DNA from: JABDGM01 sp046349975
Lineage (GTDB): Bacteria > Planctomycetota > Planctomycetia > Pirellulales > Lacipirellulaceae
Assembly: GCA_046349975.1 (NCBI GenBank)
Contig: JAXMBH010000001.1
Coordinates: forward strand, 310,001 to 374,000
Direction: 5' to 3'
DNA: 64,000 nt
Positions within the stretch are counted from its first letter, which is position 1. Each line of letters begins with the position of its first letter. Shown here in pieces: positions 8,546-18,331 of the stretch. Under the pieces are notes generated by a model that searched no databases, was not told where the DNA came from, and worked only from the letters and a program-made list of their open reading frames with translations. The translations under genes were made by a program, and so were the position numbers.

Positions 8546-10528
8546 TTATGGCTGACGTCTCGTCAGCACGATCAGTCGAACGTCCATCACTTGCCTTGCG
8601 GCGATGTGGGTCGCGCGGAGGGTGAGTTCGCCGCGGCCTTTTTCTAGGTGGATCGTGCCGAGTTTGAGCGGGCGGAAGTCTTTCACGTAGGATTCGCCGC
8701 GGGGGACGCGGTCGTGTTCGGCACCGCGGAGGGGTGGATCGTTGGGTGTTGAGATCTTGCCGGCGAGGCGGCCGCCGTTGAAGCTGAGTTCGATCGTGGA
8801 GCCCACGTCGCTGGCTGGGCAGGTGTAGTAGAGTTCGACTTCGTAGTCGCCGGTGGTGAGCACGTCGGCGTCCCACGTGATGGCGTCATCGGTGCTTTTC
8901 CAGTTGGTGAAGAACGAAGAGTTCGGCGGTTTGGCGGAGCGTTCGATGGTGCCGTGGGGAACGGCATCGGCGGCGGCGAGTTCGGTCGTCTTGCTGTCGG
9001 GATGGCCGATGGTGAAGGGGCGGTGGTCGTTGGCGATGCCGCCGAGAACATCGTTGCGCCACTTCTTTACGGCAGCTGCAAAGGCTGCTTGAACGTCGGA
9101 GTGTTGCTTCGACACGTCGTGTTTTTGGGCGGGATCGGCAAGGAGGTCGTAGAGCTTTCCGCCGCGGTCGAGGCGATATTGCTGCGTGCAGACGCTGATG
9201 CCGCCAGCCCAATGGGAGAATATCATGCGGTCGGCTGAAGGAGCAGTTGCAGCGTTCGTGCTGCCATTTTCGTTTTCGTTGGCGAGCAGTTGAGGTGCGA
9301 GGCTTTGGCCATCGAGTGGTTTGTTGGCGGCAGATTCGGCGTCGCCGCCGACGCGAGGGCGGGCGGTGAAGAGAGGGATCTCGGCGAGGGCTGCGAGGGT
9401 AGGTAGCAAGTCAATGGCGGCCGCGATTTGGGGTATTTTCGTGCCTGCTTTGATTTTGCCGGGCCAGCGGATGATGAGTGGCGAGCGGATGCCGCCCTCG
9501 TCGGTCGTGCCTTTGATGCCTTTGAGGCCGCCGGTCCAGCGGTTGCCGTTGGGGCCGTTGTCGCAGAAGTAGACGACGATGGTGTTGTCGGCCAGCTTCA
9601 GTTCGTCGAGCCTCGCGAGCAGGCGGCCGACATTCCAGTCGACGTTTTCGCACATGGCGAGGGCGGCGCGCGTGTGGTCGAGGTCTTCGCGGGCGGCGTT
9701 GGTGCCGCGGAGTCTTAGCTCTTTGTCTTTGAATTCGTTCCACCAGCGGTCGGGCGCCTGCATCGGTGAGTGGGGCGAATTGAAGGCGACGTACGCGAAC
9801 CATGGCTGCTCGCGATGCTGGTCGATGAACGCCAGCGCATGGTCGGCGAAGTCGTCTTCCAGGTAGCCGTTACCGGTGACGATCGCGCCGTTGTGGTCGA
9901 GCGGCGGGCTGAAGTAATCGCCCCAGTGGCCGGAGCAGAAACCGTAGAATTCGTTGAAGCCGCGGGCGTTGGGGTGGTAGGGCCATTGCTGGCCGTTGTG
10001 CCATTTGCCGAAGAGGGCGGTGGCGTAGCCGGCGGCTTGGAAGGTATCGGCGATGGTTACTTCGTCCGCGTTAAGACGCTCGCCGCCGCTGGAGACGTTG
10101 TGCACGCCGGTGCGCGGGTGGTAGCGGCCGGTGAGGAATTCGGCCCGGGTGGGAGCGCACATAGGGCAGACGTAGAACCGCTGGAAGAGGGCGCCATCGC
10201 GGACGAGTGAGTCGACGTTCGGCGTGCTGAGGTTGGTATTGCCGGCGAAGCTAAAATCGCCACAGCCTTGATCATCGCTCAGCAGGACGAGGACGTTGGG
10301 TTTGTCGGCGGCGTATGCGGCCGTGGCGAAGGCCGCCATGGCGAGCAGGGCGAGTGCGGCGCAGCGTCGGAGGTTTGATGCTGAGGGGGAAAGTGAAACT
10401 TGGTGGTAAGGACCGAGGGGCTGTGCGCCTCGATGCTGGGGCCAGCATTGGGACGATCGGACGCTCATTGTTGGAGGGTGCGCCAGAGCGCGGCATTGGC
10501 AATCGAAGTGGTTGGATTCAGTGTTCAT
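8546..10528 (-). CDS. Secreted arylsulfatase
   Basis: Formylglycine-dependent sulfatase. The active-site motif CAPTRAEFLTGR begins at C124, the residue matured to formylglycine; metal-binding D85-D86 follow the LVLLSDD strand. A signal peptide core (LALLAMAAFATAAYA) occurs unusually late, around residues 57-73, so the true start may be the ATG at 10468 or later. Residues beyond about 500 form an extra beta-rich domain resembling a carbohydrate-binding module. The family cleaves sulfate esters from polysaccharides, a typical planctomycete trait. No sulfatase-maturating enzyme is nearby. It is convergent with the Gfo/Idh gene. Confidence 0.93.
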   Translation of the reverse strand: MNTESNHFDCQCRALAHPPTMSVRSSQCWPQHRGAQPLGPYHQVSLSPSASNLRRCAALALLAMAAFATAAYAADKPNVLVLLSDDQGCGDFSFAGNTNLSTPNVDSLVRDGALFQRFYVCPMCAPTRAEFLTGRYHPRTGVHNVSSGGERLNADEVTIADTFQAAGYATALFGKWHNGQQWPYHPNARGFNEFYGFCSGHWGDYFSPPLDHNGAIVTGNGYLEDDFADHALAFIDQHREQPWFAYVAFNSPHSPMQAPDRWWNEFKDKELRLRGTNAAREDLDHTRAALAMCENVDWNVGRLLARLDELKLADNTIVVYFCDNGPNGNRWTGGLKGIKGTTDEGGIRSPLIIRWPGKIKAGTKIPQIAAAIDLLPTLAALAEIPLFTARPRVGGDAESAANKPLDGQSLAPQLLANENENGSTNAATAPSADRMIFSHWAGGISVCTQQYRLDRGGKLYDLLADPAQKHDVSKQHSDVQAAFAAAVKKWRNDVLGGIANDHRPFTIGHPDSKTTELAAADAVPHGTIERSAKPPNSSFFTNWKSTDDAITWDADVLTTGDYEVELYYTCPASDVGSTIELSFNGGRLAGKISTPNDPPLRGAEHDRVPRGESYVKDFRPLKLGTIHLEKGRGELTLRATHIAARQVMDVRLIVLTRRQP

Positions 10529-11255
10529 CGTAGTCTTGAGCGTTAGAAAACGGCTGCACGATTGTTTGCGATGACACTCATCATGGCGAATCGGACTTTT
10601 ATGGGGAATCCTCCCCTCCTACATGCCGGCTTGGAGGTTGGGAAAGGAAATGTGAGTATTTCGCGAGTGGAGACACGTTTGTTTGGAAGAGACCAGTTTT
10701 CTTGGTCCTGTGGAACCAACCCGGGCCGCGTTTTCAAGTAGATGCGCAAAACTCCCGCCCGGGATTTTGCGCATCTTGGTGTAAAAGTTCCTGTTGGTGT
10801 TCATTTGGGCGCGCAGCGGTAGCGCGGCACAACGGAGTTGTGTCGGCGGGGCGGACTTGCGGGGACCCAGCCCGAAGGGCTGGGCTATGCAGGCGCGCGT
10901 CGCTGCGCACCGCGGTTAGACGGGGATTCTGATCGTTGTGGGATATGCTGTGCGTTGCAGACGCTTGGGTTCGGTCGGCCATTTTGGAGTGGAACTTAGC
11001 AGATTGGGGTGGCTCTTTTCAACAAAATAGTGGAATGATTTACATTAATGATATTTGGTGGTGGGAGCTGAGCCCTGCGGGTGGATGGTGCGCGGGGTGG
11101 CGCGATGTTAGGTGCGGAACCTTCCCCTCGCCCCTCCCTAATAGGGAGGGGGATGTTGGGGCGTGGTTATTTGCGCGCGTGAGCGAATTGCAGAAGGTGT
11201 GAGCGCACTTGGTGCGAGTCTGCGCCACGGCGAATCATTGATCGGAGCGACTCGC
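10529..11255. repeat. 727-bp gap with short hairpins, no gene
   Basis: No convincing coding frame. It contains perfect or near-perfect hairpins at 10828-10842 (CACAACGGAGTTGTG), 10866-10884 (CCCAGCCCGAAGGGCTGGG) and 11131-11151 (CCCCTCCCTA and its complement around one base). The first two resemble the tag-like repeats near 20704-20866. The last is echoed in degenerate form at about 13255-13281. Confidence 0.65.
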
Positions 11256-12719
11256 CTACGCCAAATCGCGGTCTTCGAACAGGATGAGGGCGAAGAGCAT
11301 TGCGACGGCGGAGTAGAGAATGCAATAGAGCGCGGCCCACGCTAGATAATCCGGCGGTACCCGGACACCGCCGGCGACGGCGGCTTGCACGTTGAAGTGA
11401 TCGAGCACCGGGAGGATGAGCGCGATGAGTTGGCCGAAGAAGGCCACGAACTCGTTTTGGCCGACTGAGGACTGCGCGATCAGCGGGCCGAGGTGGCCGA
11501 GGACGTAGATCGAGCCGCAGATTGCGAGATTGGGCAGCATCGGCAAGCGGGTGGAGATGGCGACACTGATGGCGGTGAGCACAACCGTTTCCATGAATGA
11601 GAGCACGAGGCCCGGCACGATGCCGATCATTTCGGTGTTGCAGAGTTGCCAGCTTGGTTCGGGGTTGGACGTTTCGCGGGCGTCGTAGACCACTTTGTAC
11701 GATACGAGGAGCAGCATCCAGGCCCCAAGGAGGACGAACATGAGGAAGTTGGCCCAGACGATGCCCAAGAACTTACCGATGACGAACTCGCGGCGGCTGA
11801 TTGGCTTCGAGAGGAGTGTGAGCGCGGTGCGGCCCTCGATTTCGTCGGCCACCGAGACGCTGGCCGTCCACACGGCCACGAGGATCGCGAGCACCATGAT
11901 GGTCATGAGGCTCGAGTCCTTGTACATTTTCACGTCTTCGCCGAAGGTGTTGTAGGGAATGTAAATAAACAACACGAGCAGGCAGGCTCCGAGCATGAGC
12001 GCGAGGAGGTAGATGGGCTGGGCGGTGGCTTCTTTCGACGTGGCGAGCGCGATCGTGGAGACGCCGGGCAGCAGCCAGTGCAGCAGGCCGTACACGAGGT
12101 AGATAGCGAGGATCGTGGCGGCGGTGACGGGAATCTGCCGCACTTCGTGCAGTGGCACGTCGGTGGCGTAGTTGATCGTGAGATCGGTCGGGGCGTCGCT
12201 CTGGTTCGTTACGTAGAGCGCGGTGACTGGGCCGGTGAACATCCGCGGCGTCTTGCTGCTGGGGGTCCAGGCGTAAGTTTCGTTGCCTTCGACCAAGACC
12301 AGTGGGCTGGAGTAGGCCTTGCCCCGCTCGGTGTTGATGACGAGGTCTTCGTCGGCAGCGAACGAGTACGACTGCAGTTCATCGGACTCGAAGCCAAGTT
12401 GGATTTCTTTGTCGTCGGTGCGGGCGGGAATTGTGACCACGGTTGAGAACTTGCCGACGAGCGGGAGGCGCTGGAGCGAGCTGGCCACTTGTTTCACGGG
12501 CATGATCGGCGTAGCCAGGATGCCGAAGGCGACGAACGCGAGCACCAGGTACGACACCCACTGGAGGATGCTCTCACGCTCGAGCCGGAGCATGGCAGCG
12601 GCCGCACGGCGCGAAACGAGCCAGGTGAGACCCCAGACGAGCAGCATGACGATGGCCGCGGCGATCACGCCCAGCGAGAGGATCCAAGCCGGCGTCAACC
12701 AGATAGTCAGATTACCCAT
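11256..12719 (-). CDS. ABC-2 type transporter permease
   Basis: Polytopic membrane protein of about 487 residues. Two N-terminal membrane segments precede a large extracytoplasmic beta-type domain (about 90-215), then a cluster of hydrophobic helices. The motif DEIEGRTALTLLSKPISRREFVIGK is typical of ABC-2 family permeases. No ATPase or companion gene adjoins it, so the substrate is unknown. The ATG at 12719 is preferred because the 27 upstream residues look non-coding. Confidence 0.85.
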   Translation of the reverse strand: MGNLTIWLTPAWILSLGVIAAAIVMLLVWGLTWLVSRRAAAAMLRLERESILQWVSYLVLAFVAFGILATPIMPVKQVASSLQRLPLVGKFSTVVTIPARTDDKEIQLGFESDELQSYSFAADEDLVINTERGKAYSSPLVLVEGNETYAWTPSSKTPRMFTGPVTALYVTNQSDAPTDLTINYATDVPLHEVRQIPVTAATILAIYLVYGLLHWLLPGVSTIALATSKEATAQPIYLLALMLGACLLVLFIYIPYNTFGEDVKMYKDSSLMTIMVLAILVAVWTASVSVADEIEGRTALTLLSKPISRREFVIGKFLGIVWANFLMFVLLGAWMLLLVSYKVVYDARETSNPEPSWQLCNTEMIGIVPGLVLSFMETVVLTAISVAISTRLPMLPNLAICGSIYVLGHLGPLIAQSSVGQNEFVAFFGQLIALILPVLDHFNVQAAVAGGVRVPPDYLAWAALYCILYSAVAMLFALILFEDRDLA

Positions 12720-12924
12720 GGAGAAAGAACCGCCAAATGAACGTGCGATAGCAGGGATAAGACCAGTATTTATAAGAACTTGTAGCCGCCGCGGTATCAA
12801 GTGGCCGGGGCGGCATTAGGAAGGGGGAGGGCGGAAGGGGGAAAAAATCGGGCGTGCGTCGTAGCGGTGCGACGGGCGCATCAGCGGGTGCTACGAATCA
12901 AGAGGCTCCGAGGTTTGCTGAATT

Positions 12925-13194
12925 TCAGCGGCGCAGCTCGAATTTGGAAAATTCGCCGGACGCGGCCGCTTTGTCGATCTGCTCGTCGCGAATTTGGCCA
13001 GAAAATTGCTCCCGCACCGCGGCTAGAAAGGCGCTCACCTCCGCCGGTTCGCCCTCAGCCACGAGCTCGACTCGGCGGTCCGGGAGGTTGCGGACGTAGC
13101 CGGTCACGTCGAACTCGCGGGCGATCGAGTTTGTCGTGTAGCGGAAGCCGACACCCTGGACGTGGCCGGAGTAGTGGACGGTGGCTCGTTGCAT
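12925..13194 (-). CDS. acyP: acylphosphatase
   Basis: Small soluble enzyme (89 residues) that hydrolyses acyl phosphates. The family signatures GHVQGVGFRY (10-19, with catalytic R18) and GYVRNLPDRRVE (32-43, with catalytic N36) are both complete. The full alpha/beta sandwich length is present. It is a single gene between the ABC permease and a secreted cytochrome-like protein, with no operon partner. Confidence 0.95.
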   Translation of the reverse strand: MQRATVHYSGHVQGVGFRYTTNSIAREFDVTGYVRNLPDRRVELVAEGEPAEVSAFLAAVREQFSGQIRDEQIDKAAASGEFSKFELRR

Positions 13195-13368
13195 GGGGCT
13201 TCGCGGTTCCGAGGTCGCGGACTCTCGCTGTGATTGGTCGGTCGCGTTAACCCTCCCCTGGCCGCTCCCTACGGGGAAGGGGAAAATCGTTGCGTTTGAA
13301 GTGTATCGGCGGGGTGCTATCGCTGCCAGCCTTGACGGGTTGAGTGGGTTTTCCTAACCTCCGCCGCG

Positions 13369-14586
13369 ATGCGCTCTGTCTGTCGCCTGCTATTGTGCCC
13401 GGTCGCGATGCTTCTGGCATTGGCTGTGGCGAATTGCGCGCGGGCGGCTGACGAATTTTCGGCGGCGCCAGGCACGATCGAGGATGGCGAGAACGGCGTC
13501 GTGTTGCTGCAAGATGGCGGCGTGCTGACGGGTCAAATCACGAGGGCGGCCGATTGGTATGTGGTGAGCCGTGCGGGCGGTCAGATGCAGGTCGCTTCGT
13601 CGCGTGTACAATTCATCGGCCGCGCGTTGCACGAAGTATATGAGTATCGCCGCGATCGTTTGCCGCATGATTCGGTCGATGCCCGACTGGCACTTGCGGA
13701 TTGGTGCCTGCGGCACAACCTACTGGTGGAAGCCGGCGACATGCTGGCGGCGGTCGATCAACTGGACGCCGATCATCCGCGGCTTGCGTTATTGAAGCGG
13801 CGGTTGGTGGCGGCGCAGACGCAGCCAGCAGCGAGCGCGACACCGGCGGCAGTATCTAACGCCACGACAAAGCAGCAGTCGACGGCGGACGCGCTCGGTG
13901 CGTCGGCGATCACGGCAGATTTACCAGCCGGCGTGCTGGAGCAGTTTACGCGCAAGGTTCAGCCGGTGCTCGTGAACAGCTGCACGATGTCGAAGTGCCA
14001 CGAGCCCGGGGGACCGCAGTCGTTCCAGTTGAATCGGGCTTCGGTGCGTGGCGAAGCGAATCGGCGAACGACGATGCAGAATCTGGCGGCGACGCTCGAA
14101 CTGGTGGACCGGGATCATCCGGCGGAGAGCCCGCTGTTGGTCGTGCCTCGGCAGACACATGGCGGGCTGAATGGGCCGGTGTTTGGGCCGCGGCAGGAGC
14201 AGGCATTTAAGCATTTAGCCGAATGGGTGGCGCTGATTTCGCCGCCGCAGCGAGACTTGGAGGAACAGCCGAAAAGCGAGGGCGATGCACCCGCGGCAAC
14301 GGGGACGGTTGGTGCGGCAAGCCCGGCGACAAGTTCACCGCCGCCAGCGCTGATTGCGCCGCCCGCCAAGCCGATTGCACGGCACGCATCGGCGACGCGC
14401 ACGAAGCGACCGGCGAAGGTGGATCTGGCGGTTGAACCCGCATCGGCGACTGAAACGCGGCCGCCGACGCTCCGCAGTCCGCATCGGCTCAGGGTTGGCG
14501 CCACTGCGGAGAAATGGCAACCGCGGGATGAGTTTGACGCGGAGATTTTCAATCGCGCACAAGCAGCCGCGGCAGAAAGCAACTAG
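13369..14586 (+). CDS. Secreted protein with planctomycete cytochrome-c-like CX4CH motif
   Basis: A 405-residue exported protein of unknown role. A signal peptide ends near ARAAD (residue 28). Residues 40-150 hold a small beta-rich domain followed by a helical, TPR-like region. A cytochrome-c-like segment at about 190-305 contains C205-TMSK-C210-H211, a CX4CH haem site instead of the usual CXXCH, with the surrounding QPVLVNSC and FKHLAEW pattern of planctomycete cytochrome domains. The C-terminal 100 residues are Pro/Ala/Thr-rich. Whether haem is actually bound is unproven. Confidence 0.75.
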   Translation: MRSVCRLLLCPVAMLLALAVANCARAADEFSAAPGTIEDGENGVVLLQDGGVLTGQITRAADWYVVSRAGGQMQVASSRVQFIGRALHEVYEYRRDRLPHDSVDARLALADWCLRHNLLVEAGDMLAAVDQLDADHPRLALLKRRLVAAQTQPAASATPAAVSNATTKQQSTADALGASAITADLPAGVLEQFTRKVQPVLVNSCTMSKCHEPGGPQSFQLNRASVRGEANRRTTMQNLAATLELVDRDHPAESPLLVVPRQTHGGLNGPVFGPRQEQAFKHLAEWVALISPPQRDLEEQPKSEGDAPAATGTVGAASPATSSPPPALIAPPAKPIARHASATRTKRPAKVDLAVEPASATETRPPTLRSPHRLRVGATAEKWQPRDEFDAEIFNRAQAAAAESN

Positions 14587-14628
14587 CCGCGTGCGAGGCG
14601 TTGCCGGTTTCGGTGCGTGCACAGGTCG

Positions 14629-14967
14629 CTACCAGTGCCGGACCTGACTACCGCGCGATGCTGATTCGGGCATGGCGGCTTCGACCTCGGCGGAAGATGG
14701 CTGCGAAGACTCGCCGGGCTGCATGTAGTAGCTCGATTCGGGCATGGCGCTGGCGCCGCTGCCATTGCAGCCGCAACTTGAGCAACCGCCCGTGTTGCAG
14801 CCGCCGCCCGAGCAGCCGCCGTTGCAACCGCTGGGCGATGGATAGCCGCATTGGCAGCCTTTCACTGGGCAATCGTAGTCGTGGCAGCTAGAACAACTCT
14901 GGCAGCCGTTGGCCGTTGCGAGGAGTGTGACCGCGAGCGCAGCGATGAGAAACGATGAACGCAGCAT
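14629..14967 (-). CDS. Small Cys/Gly-rich exported protein
   Basis: A 112-residue protein with a clear signal peptide (LIAALAVTLLATANGC), possibly a lipoprotein with C22 as the modified cysteine, although the lipobox is weak. Residues 22-68 contain twelve cysteines, including C25-SS-C28-H29, which matches a haem-c site, then CNGGC, CSGGGC and CSSCGC. The remainder is Ser/Glu-rich. Metal binding or disulfide-rich surface structure is plausible. I do not recognise a family. ATG at 14967 has an AAGGAA site 6 bases upstream. Confidence 0.65.
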   Translation of the reverse strand: MLRSSFLIAALAVTLLATANGCQSCSSCHDYDCPVKGCQCGYPSPSGCNGGCSGGGCNTGGCSSCGCNGSGASAMPESSYYMQPGESSQPSSAEVEAAMPESASRGSQVRHW

Positions 14968-15129
14968 CGGTTTTTCCTTCGACGAGATAGCTGCCGCGCG
15001 GAGAAGCAAGCACCGCGCGGGAGCGCACGCAGAGCGTGTGGAACGAAGGATCGGCCGGGCGGACGCGGCGTGATAAGCAAATCATGACAAACGCGCGGAT
15101 TATGCAGCTGTAGATTGCCGGCAACGCTG

Positions 15130-15801
15130 TCATGCAGGGGCGAACGCTGCGACGATTCGCGGGTCGGCAAGCGTATCGGCGACCAGCTGCGTGCCGGTGA
15201 AATCGTGCATCGCGGTGTGGCGGTTAGGCACGGCGACGGTGAACGCGCCGGCGGCGAGGGCGGCTTTGCAGCCGTTGGTGCTGTCTTCAATGACCATCAT
15301 TTGCCGAGGCTCGACTCCCAGCCGCTGGCTGGCGAGGAGGTAGATTTCGGGATCGGGTTTGCCATGGCGGATATCGTCGGCCGTGAGCACGAATTGGAAA
15401 CGGTGGCGAATGCCGAGGCCGGTGAGCACGAAGGCCTCATACTCGCGAATGGCGCTCGTGGCGACGGCGGCGGGGAGGCCCGCGGCCTCGATGCGGTTGA
15501 GCAGTTCGCAGACGCCGGGCATCGGGGCGAGTCGCGTCGTGAGCAGCTGCTGCATGAGCTCCTGGCATTCGTCCATGAACACGCTCTCGGGCTCGGTGAA
15601 GCCGTGCGTTTCGATGAGGATTTTGATGGCGACGGCGGCGGGTCGGCCCATCATCTGCTCGCGGAGCGGCTGATCGTACGTGCGGCCGCGGCGGCGGAGC
15701 AACGTTTCGCAGGCGATCTCGTAGAGGTCTTCGGTGTTGGCAAGTACGCCATCGAGATCGAATACGACGGCGCGAATGTTATGGTCTGTTCCGTTATCCA
15801 T
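15130..15801 (-). CDS. HAD-superfamily phosphatase/phosphomutase
   Basis: Haloacid dehalogenase-type hydrolase of the beta-phosphoglucomutase/CbbY subgroup, 223 residues. The nucleophile motif FDLDGVL gives D15 and D17; the TS pair (VATSAI) and HGKPDPEIYL supply motifs II and III, and VIEDSTNG the Mg-binding acidic motif. A helical cap lies between residues 20 and 85. It may act on a sugar phosphate; the substrate is not readable. The ATG at 15801 is used. It may be transcribed after the Nudix and membrane protein genes on the same strand. Confidence 0.88.
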   Translation of the reverse strand: MDNGTDHNIRAVVFDLDGVLANTEDLYEIACETLLRRRGRTYDQPLREQMMGRPAAVAIKILIETHGFTEPESVFMDECQELMQQLLTTRLAPMPGVCELLNRIEAAGLPAAVATSAIREYEAFVLTGLGIRHRFQFVLTADDIRHGKPDPEIYLLASQRLGVEPRQMMVIEDSTNGCKAALAAGAFTVAVPNRHTAMHDFTGTQLVADTLADPRIVAAFAPA

Positions 15802-15890
15802 GAGTCGTCTCATCGTCCATGAAAGGCGGCATCGAAGTCAATCAAGCGTTGCCATTCAATCAAGCCCAACTATCAACTATTCCGTATCAA

Positions 15891-16559
15891 CTAGCAATTC
15901 AACAACACGTCGGCCAGCTCGCTGAGGATGATGCTGGTCGCTCCCCAGACGCGAACGTCGCCGATGCGGTAGCAGGGGGCGTGGAATGTCAGCGGGCCGC
16001 GTTCGATTGTGAGCCGGCCGAGAGAGTTTTCATCAAGCAACGTTTCGAGCGACAGTTCGACGACCGATTGCACTTCGCCCGCATGCGGCCGCCACTCGGG
16101 AAGAAAATCGGCCGCGGCCAGCCAGGGCGTGACCGTGAAATCACTGGCGAAGACATAGCAGTCGGCTAGGCGGCCAAGCGGTTCGATTTTGGCGTCGATG
16201 CCCAGCTCTTCGTGCAATTCGCGCAGCGCGGCAGCGCGCGAGGTTTCACCCGGGTCGACGGCTCCGCCAGGCAGGCTGATCTGTCCGCCATGGTGGACGA
16301 GCGCGGTTGGGCGTTCGGTGAGTGGTATTCGCCAGCGACCGTCACGACGAAAGAGCAAGAGCAACACGGCGGCTGGCCGGGCAGTGCAGGGCGGCGGACC
16401 CGCGTGCCGGCCGTAACTGAGCTGCGGCGACATGCAGCTGCGCCGCGCGGTGCCGCGCCGGGCGGAGGGCAAGGCCGCGGCGAGTCGCGCCGGCAGGTCA
16501 GGGGCCGTCGCCAGCGTTGCGATCTTCGATGCGATAGACAACGTAATCCTCGTTTGCAA
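15891..16559 (-). CDS. Nudix hydrolase, probable CoA pyrophosphatase
   Basis: Nudix enzyme of about 222 residues. The Nudix box GGAVDPGETSRAAALRELHE leads into ELGI. The preceding YGRH.GP, RPAAVLLLLF and HHGGQISLPGG pattern is that of the NudL-like CoA diphosphatase subgroup, which cleaves CoA to 4'-phosphopantetheine and 3',5'-ADP. The only in-frame start that includes the conserved N-terminal LPARL segment is TTG at 16559 (or another TTG near 16541), overlapping the upstream membrane protein gene by about 60 bases. The true start is uncertain. Confidence 0.82.
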   Translation of the reverse strand: MQTRITLSIASKIATLATAPDLPARLAAALPSARRGTARRSCMSPQLSYGRHAGPPPCTARPAAVLLLLFRRDGRWRIPLTERPTALVHHGGQISLPGGAVDPGETSRAAALRELHEELGIDAKIEPLGRLADCYVFASDFTVTPWLAAADFLPEWRPHAGEVQSVVELSLETLLDENSLGRLTIERGPLTFHAPCYRIGDVRVWGATSIILSELADVLLNC

Positions 16560-18276
16560 ACGCCACCGGCAAGTCGAGCAGTTCCAACCGGTCGCTCAGC
16601 ACGTAATGGGCATGGTACTTGTTTGCCAATTCTCGCACGCGCTCGGTGCCGAGCGAACAAACCGAGTCGAGCACCAGTGGCTTGCCGGCGTATTGGATCG
16701 TGTAGATATCTTTGAGTCGCTGGGCCCATTCGACAATCCCGCGGGCGTCTTGCGGGATGTCTTTGCGGTTCGCCACTTCGGGGCGCTCGGTTCGCCACTT
16801 GAACGAAACGTTGGCGCGCGGGGTGATGAATAGTGCGTTCGACGGGGTGTTGGCTCGGATCCAATCGCACACTTCGACCCAGGCTTTGAAGTACGGGATT
16901 TTCGCATCCGACGGCGAGTTGTCGTTCGCGAGTCGATCCCAGCAGGCGGCGACGGGAAACCACGCAGCGAGCACAATCGCGGCGGCAAGTGCGGGGAGGG
17001 CCCACGCGCGGCGGCGCTCGAGGGCGGCGACGACGAGTACAGTGAGTTGGAAGGCGACCGCCATCGAGGCGGCGAAATCGGTCAGGCGGAACCAATAGTA
17101 GCGCAGCAGCTTCGCAGCGACGAGCGGGTGGTTAGCAAGACCAATTTCCAAGGCGAAGCCGATGCCGGCAAGGGCCGCTGCGCCGATGGCAAACAGCACG
17201 ATCGCGTGGAGGGGTGACAGCGACGGTGGATCATCGGCCGACAGGTCGTTGGGGAGGCTGGGGTCGAGCTCTTGGCGAGCTTCCAGCGAGTTTGCTGGTG
17301 ATCGTGCTACGGCTTCATCGGATATCGCGCGCGAGTTTCGTTGCAGCAGCCAGAGCACAAACATCGTGGCTAACAAGATCGCGTGCCCGGCTAGACGCCG
17401 CGGGACTTCTGCCGTCAACGTGAGCGGGGCGAGATGGTGAGGCAGGCGATCGAACACATAGATCCGCGCCGCCTCGTTGACAATCTCTGCCGGCACGCCC
17501 CAGGTGAGCGAGAGCGCCGGCACGATGCCGATGAGACCCACGAGCCCGCCGGCTATGAGGCCTGGCAGCATCGCGAACATCCGCGATGCCAGCAGTGAGG
17601 TGAACGTTGTTCGGTTGGCGTTTGGGGAGTGGTCTTCGAGTTGACGTTGGTTCGACCGCGCGGCCAGCACTGCGACGATCCACACGCCGGCGCACAGCAG
17701 CACGCTCCAGCCACCCACGATCGGGTGAAGCGCCGTGGCGCCGCCGAGCAGCAGCCAGGCGCGGTTCCAGCGCTCGTCGATGATGCCGCGCAATGCCAGC
17801 AGCACGAGCGCGTACGCGAAGCACTTCGCTTCGACGCCGCCGACCACCCATTCGCCGGCCAAGTGCAAATAGTGATTGAGACCGAGGAACAGTGCGGCCG
17901 AGAGAACGGAAGCGAACCTACGCGGTATGATTCGCCAGCTTAGCTGGTGCCAAGCGGTGGCGATTGCGATCCAGGCTAATACGCGGCCGATCCAGGCGGT
18001 GGCGGTGAGCGAGACGAACCGCGTCACCCAGCCGAAGAGCCAGATTAGCACGAGCTGGGTGTCGGGCGATTCGAGAAATAAGTCGCCACGGCACCACGCG
18101 GGGTCCCAATAATGTTTGAACCGGCAGAGATAGTGTGATTCATTTACGTTGGGGGGGCGGTCGCCGGTGGCCGCGAAGAAGACGGCGACGATTAAGGCGA
18201 TTTCGAGCAAGCTCCACCGCAGCGAGGCTGTTGAAATTCTGTCGACGGCGTTATGCGCGGCGCGATCGCGTTCCAT
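16498..18276 (-). CDS. Polytopic membrane protein, GT-C-like/DUF6798 type
   Basis: A 592-residue integral membrane protein with about ten hydrophobic helices. An early loop reads NESHYLCRFKHYWDP and GDLFLESPDTQ, reminiscent of GT-C-fold glycosyltransferases and of planctomycete proteins annotated DUF6798. The C-terminal 130 residues form a soluble domain (FKAWVEVCDWIRANTP, ALFITPR), again as in GT-C proteins. Involvement in a lipid-linked sugar transfer is a guess. The downstream Nudix gene overlaps its 3' end. Confidence 0.7.
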   Translation of the reverse strand: MERDRAAHNAVDRISTASLRWSLLEIALIVAVFFAATGDRPPNVNESHYLCRFKHYWDPAWCRGDLFLESPDTQLVLIWLFGWVTRFVSLTATAWIGRVLAWIAIATAWHQLSWRIIPRRFASVLSAALFLGLNHYLHLAGEWVVGGVEAKCFAYALVLLALRGIIDERWNRAWLLLGGATALHPIVGGWSVLLCAGVWIVAVLAARSNQRQLEDHSPNANRTTFTSLLASRMFAMLPGLIAGGLVGLIGIVPALSLTWGVPAEIVNEAARIYVFDRLPHHLAPLTLTAEVPRRLAGHAILLATMFVLWLLQRNSRAISDEAVARSPANSLEARQELDPSLPNDLSADDPPSLSPLHAIVLFAIGAAALAGIGFALEIGLANHPLVAAKLLRYYWFRLTDFAASMAVAFQLTVLVVAALERRRAWALPALAAAIVLAAWFPVAACWDRLANDNSPSDAKIPYFKAWVEVCDWIRANTPSNALFITPRANVSFKWRTERPEVANRKDIPQDARGIVEWAQRLKDIYTIQYAGKPLVLDSVCSLGTERVRELANKYHAHYVLSDRLELLDLPVAFANEDYVVYRIEDRNAGDGP

Positions 18277-18331
18277 TGCGCCAGCCTAATCGTAAGGGGG
18301 ATTGGCAACAACTGCGACCGGTGCTCGTTTT

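Noticed and set aside
11646..12446. 266-residue plus-strand frame
   Set aside because: Antisense of the ABC-2 permease; Glu/Arg/His-rich composition only.
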